Shown in pieces: positions 1 to 6,681 of a stretch of DNA of 20,979 bases (its first letter is position 1; each line of letters starts with the position of its first letter). The position numbers and the translations under genes were made by a program. The stretch comes from CAZNKU01 sp045654805 (lineage in GTDB: Bacteria; Bacillota; Clostridia; Monoglobales; Firm-18): contig JAZOOD010000024.1 in assembly GCA_045654805.1 (NCBI GenBank), positions 1 to 20,979 of the forward strand, read 5' to 3'. A model generated the notes under the pieces. That model searched no databases. It was not told the DNA's origin and was given only the letters and a program-made list of their open reading frames with translations.

Positions 1-795
1 GATGCACAATTAGATCGTGTTAAACCTAACACGGTAATTCACTATCACGCAATAATAAGGTTGGCATTGTGCTATGCAAGAAAAATGGGATATATAAAAG
101 AGAATCCTATTGAACAAGTTGAAAAGCCGGAGAAAAACCGATTTGTAGGAAGTTGTTACACACCTGACGAAGTAAATCAACTGATTTCCTTAACTAAAGA
201 AACAAAACTTGAAATGGCTGTATTGTTCGCTTGCTTTTACGGATTGCGCAGAAGTGAGTGCGTAGGTTTAAGATGGTCTGCATTTGATTTTGAAAATAAC
301 ACTTTCAGTGTTAATCATTCTGTTGTTTCAACACTTGTTGACGGAGAAAAGGTGCTTCTTGAAAAAGATTCTGCAAAGACAGTGGCAACAATTAGGACGA
401 TGCCTTTATCTCATGATATTAAGAAATGTCTGCTTGAGATAAAAAAGAATCAAGAAAACAACAAAATGAAGCTTAAGAAAAAATACAACAGTAAATGGAT
501 AGATTATGTTATGGTTGATGAAAAAGGCGATTTAATTAAACCTGATTATATAACCTATGCATTTAAAAAACTTATAAAAGACAACGGTATGAGAAACATA
601 CGGTTTCACGACCTTCGACATACTTGTGCTTCGTTGCTGCTGAACAAAGGAAAAGGTAAAGTAACAATGAAGGATATACAAGAATGGCTTGGTCATAGTG
701 ATTACAAAACAACAGCAAACATTTATGCCCATCTTGATTTATCATCCAAAAACTTATCTCTCAAGACACTCACGGATATCATAAAAATAAATTAG
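1..795 (+). CDS. Tyrosine recombinase/integrase, 3' part (5' end outside window)
   Basis: The reading frame is open from base 1, so the N-terminal part is missing; 264 residues are visible. The remaining protein is the C-terminal catalytic domain of a phage/ICE-type tyrosine recombinase, which cuts and rejoins DNA at attachment sites. The catalytic set is present: Arg in GLRRSE (codon 247-249), HDLRH (607-621), Gly-His of WLGHS (691-696) and the nucleophile Tyr in NIYAHL (724-726). The stretch before the Arg looks like the end of the SAM-like core-binding domain. A TTG at 61 would be an internal codon, not a start. The gene lies at the left of the visible island and points into it; whether it belongs to the same element as the serine recombinase at 6682-8130 or is a relic of another one cannot be decided here. 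The family call is secure; substrate and attachment site are unknown. Confidence 0.93.
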   Translation, partial: DAQLDRVKPNTVIHYHAIIRLALCYARKMGYIKENPIEQVEKPEKNRFVGSCYTPDEVNQLISLTKETKLEMAVLFACFYGLRRSECVGLRWSAFDFENNTFSVNHSVVSTLVDGEKVLLEKDSAKTVATIRTMPLSHDIKKCLLEIKKNQENNKMKLKKKYNSKWIDYVMVDEKGDLIKPDYITYAFKKLIKDNGMRNIRFHDLRHTCASLLLNKGKGKVTMKDIQEWLGHSDYKTTANIYAHLDLSSKNLSLKTLTDIIKIN

Positions 796-1045
796 AAAAT
801 GAATTGATTTTGTAATCTTGACTGTGGGAAATCGATATGGGATATATGATATTTTATAGTCACTAACGTTCCACAAGTTCCCTCAAGCTCTCATTGTTTC
901 ACCAAGTTTTTTTGATTCCATCCTTCAACTCTCTTCAACGGATTTCGAGTCATATCAGTAATGACCACTTATGTACATCACCGTACTCAACACAAACATA
1001 ACAATACAAATTTTACATATATAATTTCAAGAAAGGAGTGCTATT

Positions 1046-1339
1046 ATGAACGCACATATAATTAATGCAGTATCAGGAGCAATAATCTCTCCTATGGTTG
1101 ACAAACTATGCAAAAAAGTTTCGGCTGAGGAGGTAAGAGATCTTTATAGTTCTCTTGAATTTATGATTGAGAACGAAATGACACAAGACGCATTTTCTTT
1201 GCTACATATAATTATAAAAACTTCAGGAGTTCGTTTGCCGGAAGAGTATCGTTGCATCGTTGACAACGAAAAACTGCGAGCAGACTTCGTTGAGGAAGCT
1301 ATCGCAGACTTGGAAGATATACTTTACGATTTAGAATAA
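1046..1339 (+). CDS. Hypothetical protein, 97 aa
   Basis: I do not recognise this family. The start is well supported: GAAAGGAGTG at 1031-1040 lies six bases before the ATG, and a TATAAT at 1020-1025 may be a -10 box, though no good -35 precedes it. The product is short, acidic towards the C-terminus (repeated Glu/Asp in the last 20 residues) and predicted mostly helical, with no signal peptide, membrane segment, Cys cluster or catalytic motif. It follows 250 non-coding bases after the integrase and ends 17 bases before the inverted repeat of the next promoter, so it is probably transcribed separately from the toxin-antitoxin genes. Small acidic helical proteins in islands can be DNA-mimic or accessory factors, but nothing here shows that. 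Confidence is for being a real gene. Confidence 0.7.
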   Translation: MNAHIINAVSGAIISPMVDKLCKKVSAEEVRDLYSSLEFMIENEMTQDAFSLLHIIIKTSGVRLPEEYRCIVDNEKLRADFVEEAIADLEDILYDLE

Positions 1340-1356
1340 TAAATGTTTTTTCACAA

Positions 1357-1434
1357 ACTCCCACAGAGGTCTTGACAAAATACTTCTGTGGGAGTATAAT
1401 ATAAATGTATAACTCTACAGAAGTATGAGGTGAG
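1357..1434 (+). promoter_or_regulatory. Consensus sigma-A promoter inside an inverted-repeat operator
   Basis: TTGACA (1372-1377) and TATAAT (1395-1400) are both perfect and separated by the optimal 17 bases. A 14-bp inverted repeat with one mismatch (1357-1370 and 1382-1395, ACTCCCACAGAGGT against ACTTCTGTGGGAGT) straddles the -35 and reaches the first base of the -10. A third copy of the half-site, with one base deleted and one substitution (ACTCTACAGAAGT, 1412-1424), lies just past the expected transcription start. The ribosome-binding site GAGGTGAG (1427-1434) follows. The layout suits repression by the HTH protein encoded at 2098-2739, as in autoregulated toxin-antitoxin operons; that link is inference. 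Confidence 0.8.
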
Positions 1435-1439
1435 TAACT

Positions 1440-2117
1440 ATGAGTAAGTTAACAATATATCACGGTTCGCCTGAAATCATTGAAAAGCCACAATTTGGTA
1501 AGGGCAAAACCTACAACGATTACGGCAGAGGATTTTATTGTACAGAGCATATTGAACTCGCAAAAGAATGGGCGTGTACCGAAGATGTAGACGGCTTTGT
1601 AAATAAATATGAGATTAATTTGTCTAACCTTAAAGTTTTAAATCTTTCCTCAGATGAATATACCATTTTGCATTGGCTTGCAATCTTGATGAAGAACAGA
1701 AAGGTTCGTTTATCTACTCCGGTTATGAAACGTGGTCGTGAATGGCTTATTGAACATTTTATGCCAGATACAGAAGGCTATGATGCCATTATCGGCTATC
1801 GTGCTGATGACTCATATTTCTCCTTTGCAAGAGCATTTGTTAATAACGAAATTTCACTTAAACAGTTAGCTTATGCTATGCGACTTGGTAAGCTTGGAGA
1901 ACAGATTGTTTTAAAAAGCAAAAAGGCATTTGATGAGATTAAATTTGTGTCGTATGAGGTTTGCGACAACACAATCTACTATGCAAAGCGTAAAGCAAGA
2001 GATGATGAAGCAAGAGAAGCATTTAATACTGAACTTGAAAAAGAAGATTTAAATGGATTGTTTATGAGAGATATTATTCGTGAGGAGGTAACGCCTGATG
2101 ATGCACGCTTACGATGA
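1440..2117 (+). CDS. DUF3990-like putative ADP-ribosyltransferase toxin
   Basis: A 225-aa soluble protein with the pattern I associate with the DUF3990 family, placed in the ADP-ribosyltransferase fold group: IYHGS near the N-terminus (His8), YGRGFYCT (29-34, Tyr33) followed by a helix ending in AKEWA (41-45), a GYRADDSYF stretch (119-127), and GEQIVLKS (153-160), whose Glu154 could be the third member of an H-Y-E-type triad. Such enzymes move ADP-ribose from NAD to a macromolecule and often act as toxins; the target here is unknown. The start has GAGGTGAG five bases upstream and a consensus promoter 40 bases further up. The last 20 bases overlap the downstream HTH gene, which indicates translational coupling typical of a toxin-antitoxin pair. 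Family is assigned from motifs by eye, so activity is inferred. Confidence 0.72.
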   Translation: MSKLTIYHGSPEIIEKPQFGKGKTYNDYGRGFYCTEHIELAKEWACTEDVDGFVNKYEINLSNLKVLNLSSDEYTILHWLAILMKNRKVRLSTPVMKRGREWLIEHFMPDTEGYDAIIGYRADDSYFSFARAFVNNEISLKQLAYAMRLGKLGEQIVLKSKKAFDEIKFVSYEVCDNTIYYAKRKARDDEAREAFNTELEKEDLNGLFMRDIIREEVTPDDARLR

Positions 2118-2739
2118 GCAGTATTTAGATGATGCTATGCGAAATCTTGGAGAAGCTGCAGACTATGCGGTCAATGCTTGTAAGATAAGCTTGCAGAAAT
2201 TCTTTGATTTATTTATCACAACCGGATTTGCCACACAGTTTGGAAACGGCGTACCTAAAATCATTTCAGGATTGTCAGGAACAGAACTAGTTCACGAAAT
2301 CATTACAAAAGCAGGAATTGAACAAGAGCTTCCGGAAGTGCAGACAGAATACGATTGTTCTCCTGAATATTGGTGTGGTTGGGTTGTAGCTTATTATCAA
2401 TGGCATACAGGCAGAACATATAAAGATATTTTTCAGAATGTATCTGCAAAAGAAATCGAAAAACTTTATTCTACACTTCATGAAGCGTCAGAAGAAAAGT
2501 TTGTTGATGTAGTTAATTCAATAATTGAAAGAAAAACTACCACAACAAAATTGCAGGAACTACGCAAAAACATCGGCTATTCTCAAAGAGAACTTGCAGA
2601 GAAATCAGGAGTGAATTTAAGAACTTTACAACAGTATGAACTCAAAGCAAAGGATATAAATAAAGCAGCAACAACCACTCTTCTTGCTCTCTCAAAAACA
2701 CTCGGATGCAAGATTGAGGATTTGTTGGAGAATGTGTAA
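2098..2739 (+). CDS. HTH (Xre-type) protein, probable antitoxin/repressor
   Basis: This 213-aa protein ends in an Xre/HTH_3 domain (about residues 150-212: LQELRKNIGYSQRELAEKSG, then NLRTLQQYE). Two regions precede it: residues 5-70, a helical block (YLDDAMRNLGEAADYAV...), and residues 88-143, containing EYWCGWVVAYYQW and KLYSTLHEA, a pattern I recall from small HTH regulators of gut Firmicutes but cannot name. Start 2098 is chosen because AGGAGGT (2083-2089) is eight bases upstream; the next ATG at 2101 is the alternative. The gene overlaps the putative ART toxin by 20 bases. The likely job is to neutralise the toxin and repress the operon by binding the inverted repeat at 1357-1424. The HTH assignment is strong; the antitoxin role rests on context. 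Confidence 0.82.
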   Translation: MMHAYDEQYLDDAMRNLGEAADYAVNACKISLQKFFDLFITTGFATQFGNGVPKIISGLSGTELVHEIITKAGIEQELPEVQTEYDCSPEYWCGWVVAYYQWHTGRTYKDIFQNVSAKEIEKLYSTLHEASEEKFVDVVNSIIERKTTTTKLQELRKNIGYSQRELAEKSGVNLRTLQQYELKAKDINKAATTTLLALSKTLGCKIEDLLENV

Positions 2740-2786
2740 AATGCATAAGAGAAAAAAGGAAGTTTTCTTTACAAAGGAGGAGCACT

Positions 2787-5700
2787 ATGAAACTTGTAGA
2801 AAGAATAGATACATTATTGAAAGAGCACAATAATACTAAATACAATCAACTATGGCCTGTATGTAAAAAAATAGTTGAAGATGTTATACATCATAATAAA
2901 CTTATCACGGCGCAAATGAGCAATTACGATCTTCATGATGAAACTCATAGTGAACAAGTAGTTTGTATAGCAGAAAGTCTTTTAGGAAATAAGATTAATG
3001 AGATTACCTGTTATGAAGCAATTTTATTATACATTTCTGCGTATTTACATGATTCTGCAATGGCGCTTCCTTCATGGGAATATGACCTTTTAAAGGCTGT
3101 GGAAGGAACAGATGAACTTTATGATAATACTTTATCATTTAGAATTGCAAATGATTTCAAAAGAGAACATTCCTACTCAGAAAGTCTAAGCATCGTTAAA
3201 GAAAACAAAGAAAAATTATACCAATTTGACAAAGCAAAAGACTTTATATTTGCAAAAGAGAATGAAACCGAACTTATAGATTCATTAGCACGACTTATGC
3301 GCGATTACGAAGTATTTAGGAATGGTTATAATTCAGAATTGAGTGCCAATACGCAATCAGTAGTTGAGTATATGAATATTAGTAAGCTAATAAGAAGCGA
3401 ATTTATAAGATCAACCCATCATTTGCGAGTCGTAGATAATATAAAATCGATTAAAAATAAAATTGAAACTGTTCTTGATGGATTTGCTGCCGATAATTTC
3501 GTTCAGGATTTAGCTGCAATTTGTAAATGTCATGGAGAGCCCATTTCTACCGTGTTTGACTTGCCAGTAGCACGCGAAGATTTGCTTGGAGAAAAATCTA
3601 ACATTCAGTTCGTGGCAATGTTATTACGACTTGGAGATGTAATTCATTTCAGTTCTGACCGAGCTCCACTTTCGTTGTTTGCTGAAAAGAAAATTACTGA
3701 TGAAGCTAGTTACCTGCATTGGAATGCTAAATTTCAAGATCTAAGTTTTAAATTTGATGAACTAAATGGTATTATAACTGTTAGATATACTGCTTATTGC
3801 TCCAATCCTGAAGTTTATTATTTTATACAGGATTATATGGATTGGGTAGACGATGAGTTAGATAACTATTTTGCATTGAAACAAAGGTGGGAACAATCTA
3901 AAATCGACAAATTGGGAAGTTATAGCTTATTTATATCAAACCGTGTAGATCGTTCTCAATTAAATTACAATAAAGAAATGTTTATTCCGCAACCGAATAT
4001 GCATTTCGTATTGAATCAATCAAAAATATTGGAATTATTAATGGGTATACAGTTGTATAAAAATGAGTATTTATGTCTTCGTGAATTGTATCAAAATTCT
4101 CTAGACGCAACAAAGTGTATTATTGCAATTAATAAGCAGAATGGTGTACATGAAACTTTATCTGTAGAATTTGGTCTTGGAGAAGAAATAGTAGAAGGTG
4201 TGGAAAGAAAATATTTGTATTGTCTAGATCATGGAACCGGTATGAGCAAATATATTATACACAACTTCTTGCTACATATAGGAAATTCTTATTACAAATC
4301 AAAAGATTTCTACAGAAAAAACACACAGTGGGGGTATGAAGTTAATCCGACATCTCAATTTGGCATTGGAATTCTATCAGGGTATATGTTGGCCGATAAA
4401 ATAGGTATTACTACAATTCATTATGAACACAATGAAATAAGTAGTTTTATGTTAGAGGGCGTTAACGAGCATTTTTACTACATTAATGCACCAGAACTAG
4501 ATAAAGAACGAATAGGAAAACATGGAACAATAGTAAAACTTTATTTGAAAGACAAGTTTTCCAAGATTAATAGCCAATATATTGCAAAATTACCCATAAT
4601 TCTTAGTAAGTCTAATTCTGTAACTATCGATGAATATATAGATAAAAATGTGTTGAGGCATAATCTAACCTATGTTTTAAGTTCACATATTTGCGTTGTA
4701 CATGATCTAATTCCTGTAAATGTGCGATGCGATGATGGTAAACTATATCCTATACTTGAATGTAATAGCATAATGAATTTAATGAACTATCCAGCAATAA
4801 CGAAAGAGGATTTAAAATATTTTTGGTCCGAAGTGCATTTTATGAGCGGTGAACCAAATCCGTACCTTGAAGTCATAGAAAAATTAGATTTAATTGAAAA
4901 CCATACTATTAAGGTTCGTACGGAAAATATGGAATTATATTCTCATATATCTTTCCCTAAAAAAGGAATGGATAAAGATAATCCATACTATTATTATTTG
5001 TTTCATTTTGTAGGAGAAAAAGAAGGTGCTATTCTTGTTGATGGCGTATCTGTAGAAGCAACAAGTCATTTGGATAATAACATTAGAGATATTTTAGACT
5101 ATGATCTCTCGCGTTCTGTGATTATTAACTTTATTGGAAAAAAAAGACCTGTTTTATCTGTTGATCGAAGAACCTGTGTGTCAATGCCGGAAATAGATAG
5201 TGAAATAGAACAACTAAAAATGAAGTTCGTAGATCAATTAACTGCTATTATTTGCTCACATGTTAAAAATGAAGAAATTGCTATAACGGACAATCTTTTT
5301 TCTTCAATTTTAAATATAGTTGTTACAAAATTTCCTTCGTTAGCAGATAAGATATTCGTTCGATTATGTGAAACATCTTTAAGCGACGCACCTATTCCAA
5401 ATGATTTTAACTTCGACTCAAAAACGACTATAAAAGAGTTAATGAAAAGTGTAGACTTTACTTTAAAAAATATAGATTTTAGAAAGTACAAAGAAATATA
5501 TAGGAGAATATTAATAGGAAAACTTATAGATGTTAAAATGATAGAACTTAATGATATCTCTATAACTGTTAAAGGTGCAAATTATCATGAATTACCGATT
5601 GAAAGATTTAGAATGCATGATGGCGAAGCATCAATGTCTTCTGTTATTATTAAGGCTGATAAATGGGAAGGACGTTTTAAGGAGTACGATTTAGTAAGTA

Positions 5701-6251
5701 CATTATGGCCAATAATCAATCCTAAGCTATTTGACGCAGTTCATGATGAATTTTATAATAAAGATGTTTCTGAACATTGTAAATTCCTAGCAGAATCAAG
5801 TAATGGGATACAAGGAATTGCACAATTAAATCCCACACTAATTAATCCTAAATATGGCATAGGATTAAAACAAAAAACGCCATTCAAAACAAAAGATGCA
5901 TTATTATCAAATCCAGACTCAATAGCAAACAATTTCTGGCTATTTGAATTAACAAATCACGGAAGAGATGTATATGAGAAAAAGGAAGGCGCATCTTTGT
6001 TCGCATTCATAGCCCCAAGAGAACTTAGTGAAAAAGAAACTGAAATGCTAAAAGTATTTGAGCAAAATGATCCTGATTATGTTAAGGGAGTCAAAGAAGG
6101 GTGGAGCATTCTGTTTTTTAGTAGCGGTGAATACGTGATGTTACCAGGTGTTGTATCGAAAGAAAATATAGTAAGCAAAATTCCTGAAAACATAAAGATA
6201 AATAAACCAGATCTTACTTACTATAATACTGATGGCACAAAATTATACTAA
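2787..6251 (+). CDS. Large HD-domain plus GHKL (Hsp90-like) ATPase protein, candidate defence effector
   Basis: A 1154-aa protein with no signal peptide or membrane helices. Residues about 45-295 look like an HD-superfamily metal hydrolase: HDETHSEQV (His54), YLHDS (His88-Asp89), THH (211-212), KCHGEP (His249) and RLGDVIHFSSDRAP (Asp284), enough ligands for a one- or two-metal site. Residues about 400-560 carry a GHKL ATP-binding fold: N box RELYQNSLDA (Glu433, Asn436, Asp440), G1 DHGTGMS (481-487) and G2 SQFGIGILSGY (523-533). The C-terminal half (about 560-1154) shows nothing I recognise. AAAGGAGG lies seven bases before the ATG. It starts 47 bases after the HTH gene with no clear terminator between, so it probably belongs to the toxin-antitoxin operon. 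HD-plus-GHKL architectures fit nucleotide-dependent phage-defence effectors; the substrate and role are inferred. Confidence 0.8.
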   Translation: MKLVERIDTLLKEHNNTKYNQLWPVCKKIVEDVIHHNKLITAQMSNYDLHDETHSEQVVCIAESLLGNKINEITCYEAILLYISAYLHDSAMALPSWEYDLLKAVEGTDELYDNTLSFRIANDFKREHSYSESLSIVKENKEKLYQFDKAKDFIFAKENETELIDSLARLMRDYEVFRNGYNSELSANTQSVVEYMNISKLIRSEFIRSTHHLRVVDNIKSIKNKIETVLDGFAADNFVQDLAAICKCHGEPISTVFDLPVAREDLLGEKSNIQFVAMLLRLGDVIHFSSDRAPLSLFAEKKITDEASYLHWNAKFQDLSFKFDELNGIITVRYTAYCSNPEVYYFIQDYMDWVDDELDNYFALKQRWEQSKIDKLGSYSLFISNRVDRSQLNYNKEMFIPQPNMHFVLNQSKILELLMGIQLYKNEYLCLRELYQNSLDATKCIIAINKQNGVHETLSVEFGLGEEIVEGVERKYLYCLDHGTGMSKYIIHNFLLHIGNSYYKSKDFYRKNTQWGYEVNPTSQFGIGILSGYMLADKIGITTIHYEHNEISSFMLEGVNEHFYYINAPELDKERIGKHGTIVKLYLKDKFSKINSQYIAKLPIILSKSNSVTIDEYIDKNVLRHNLTYVLSSHICVVHDLIPVNVRCDDGKLYPILECNSIMNLMNYPAITKEDLKYFWSEVHFMSGEPNPYLEVIEKLDLIENHTIKVRTENMELYSHISFPKKGMDKDNPYYYYLFHFVGEKEGAILVDGVSVEATSHLDNNIRDILDYDLSRSVIINFIGKKRPVLSVDRRTCVSMPEIDSEIEQLKMKFVDQLTAIICSHVKNEEIAITDNLFSSILNIVVTKFPSLADKIFVRLCETSLSDAPIPNDFNFDSKTTIKELMKSVDFTLKNIDFRKYKEIYRRILIGKLIDVKMIELNDISITVKGANYHELPIERFRMHDGEASMSSVIIKADKWEGRFKEYDLVSTLWPIINPKLFDAVHDEFYNKDVSEHCKFLAESSNGIQGIAQLNPTLINPKYGIGLKQKTPFKTKDALLSNPDSIANNFWLFELTNHGRDVYEKKEGASLFAFIAPRELSEKETEMLKVFEQNDPDYVKGVKEGWSILFFSSGEYVMLPGVVSKENIVSKIPENIKINKPDLTYYNTDGTKLY

Positions 6252-6304
6252 AACAAAATGCATCTAGAGTGTTGATTTTGAAATAAAACTATATACAACA
6301 AGTG

Positions 6305-6330
6305 GCGGCTGACGAAAGTCAGTCGCTTTT
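6305..6330 (+). terminator. Rho-independent terminator after the HD-GHKL gene
   Basis: A 9-bp stem (6305-6313 with 6318-6326, one G-U pair) closed by a GAAA tetraloop is followed by TTTT. It lies 54 bases after the stop codon of the 1154-aa gene and ends the presumed operon. Confidence 0.85.
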
Positions 6331-6337
6331 GCATTTT

Positions 6338-6364
6338 AACGATCGGTTATGCCGGTCGTTTTTT
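6338..6364 (+). terminator. Second tandem terminator hairpin
   Basis: AACGATCGG (6338-6346) pairs with CCGGTCGTT (6352-6360) around a five-base loop, and a run of six T (6359-6364) spans the stem end and its tail. Two hairpins in tandem isolate the upstream operon from the recombinase region. Confidence 0.75.
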
Positions 6365-6390
6365 ATGCTCAAAAGGCAGTTTGTACATTG

Positions 6391-6419
6391 TTATTTAAGT
6401 GAAAAGTAAAACATAAAAT
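6391..6419 (+). promoter_or_regulatory. Possible sigma-E-like promoter upstream of the 55-aa ORF
   Basis: CATAAAAT (6412-6419) differs at one position from the sporulation sigma-E -10 sequence as I recall it (CATACAAT), and TTATTTA (6391-6397) sits 14 bases upstream as a partial -35 match. Mother-cell control would suit an element interrupting a coat gene. The region is AT-rich, so a chance match is quite possible. No convincing sigma-A promoter was seen in the same interval. Confidence 0.25.
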
Positions 6420-6436
6420 TATGAGAGGTGGTATTA

Positions 6437-6604
6437 ATGAATGAGTTTGTGGTTGAACTCTTCATAGCAAGCGATGATGAGCAGGATGTAATGCTCTCAA
6501 GTTTAAATGAAGATGATATGGAACAATGGAAAAAAGATATGGAGGCACGAGCGTTGAGCGAATACCATAACCAAAAAATTAAAATTAAAAGCAAAAAAAT
6601 TTGA
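6437..6604 (+). CDS. Small acidic protein, 55 aa, upstream of the serine recombinase
   Basis: A short ORF beginning MNEFVVELFI and ending KIKIKSKKI. GAGAGGTGG (6423-6431) lies five bases before the ATG, a convincing ribosome-binding site. The middle is acidic (SDDEQD, NEDDMEQW) and the tail is basic (KIKIKSKKI), giving a two-part charge pattern. I do not recognise a family. It lies between the tandem terminators and the recombinase, whose ATG begins 77 bases after this stop codon, so co-transcription is likely. Small proteins encoded next to large serine recombinases can be recombination directionality factors, and SprB of the B. subtilis SP-beta system is of similar size; that parallel is only positional. 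It could equally be an unrelated accessory protein. Confidence 0.6.
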   Translation: MNEFVVELFIASDDEQDVMLSSLNEDDMEQWKKDMEARALSEYHNQKIKIKSKKI

Positions 6605-6614
6605 TTTCAAAAAG

Positions 6615-6660
6615 CGGCATTGATACAATAATCGTATAGAATAAATAGTTGCCGTTTTTT
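6615..6660 (+). promoter_or_regulatory. Possible long-loop hairpin with T-run before the recombinase
   Basis: CGGCA (6615-6619) can pair with TGCCG (6650-6654), with flanking A and T runs extending the stem, and TTTTTT (6655-6660) follows directly. The 30-base loop is long for an intrinsic terminator, so it may be a weak terminator or attenuator before the recombinase ribosome-binding site, or chance. Confidence 0.25.
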
Positions 6661-6681
6661 CAGGGAAGGAGGTTAAACAAA

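Noticed and set aside
908..962. Complement of 930-955 contains CTCGAAATCC, like a tRNA-Ser(CGA) anticodon loop and 3' stem strand
   Set aside because: The 5' stem strand, a foldable variable arm and a T arm with TTC are all missing, so this is not a tRNA gene; even a tRNA remnant at an attachment site is not supported.
5234..5491. Minus-strand ORF opposite the HD-GHKL gene, and similar ORFs at 532-732, 6391-6594, 8728-8961 and 16224-16926
   Set aside because: They lie opposite or across well-supported genes or regulatory DNA, lack convincing ribosome-binding sites, and encode low-complexity Phe/Ile/Ser-rich sequence typical of antisense AT-rich DNA.
6649..6681. Upstream in-frame start for the serine recombinase
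   Set aside because: It has no ribosome-binding site, contains the AAGGAGG used for the start at 6682, and adds residues not seen before the conserved AAYIRVS N-terminus.
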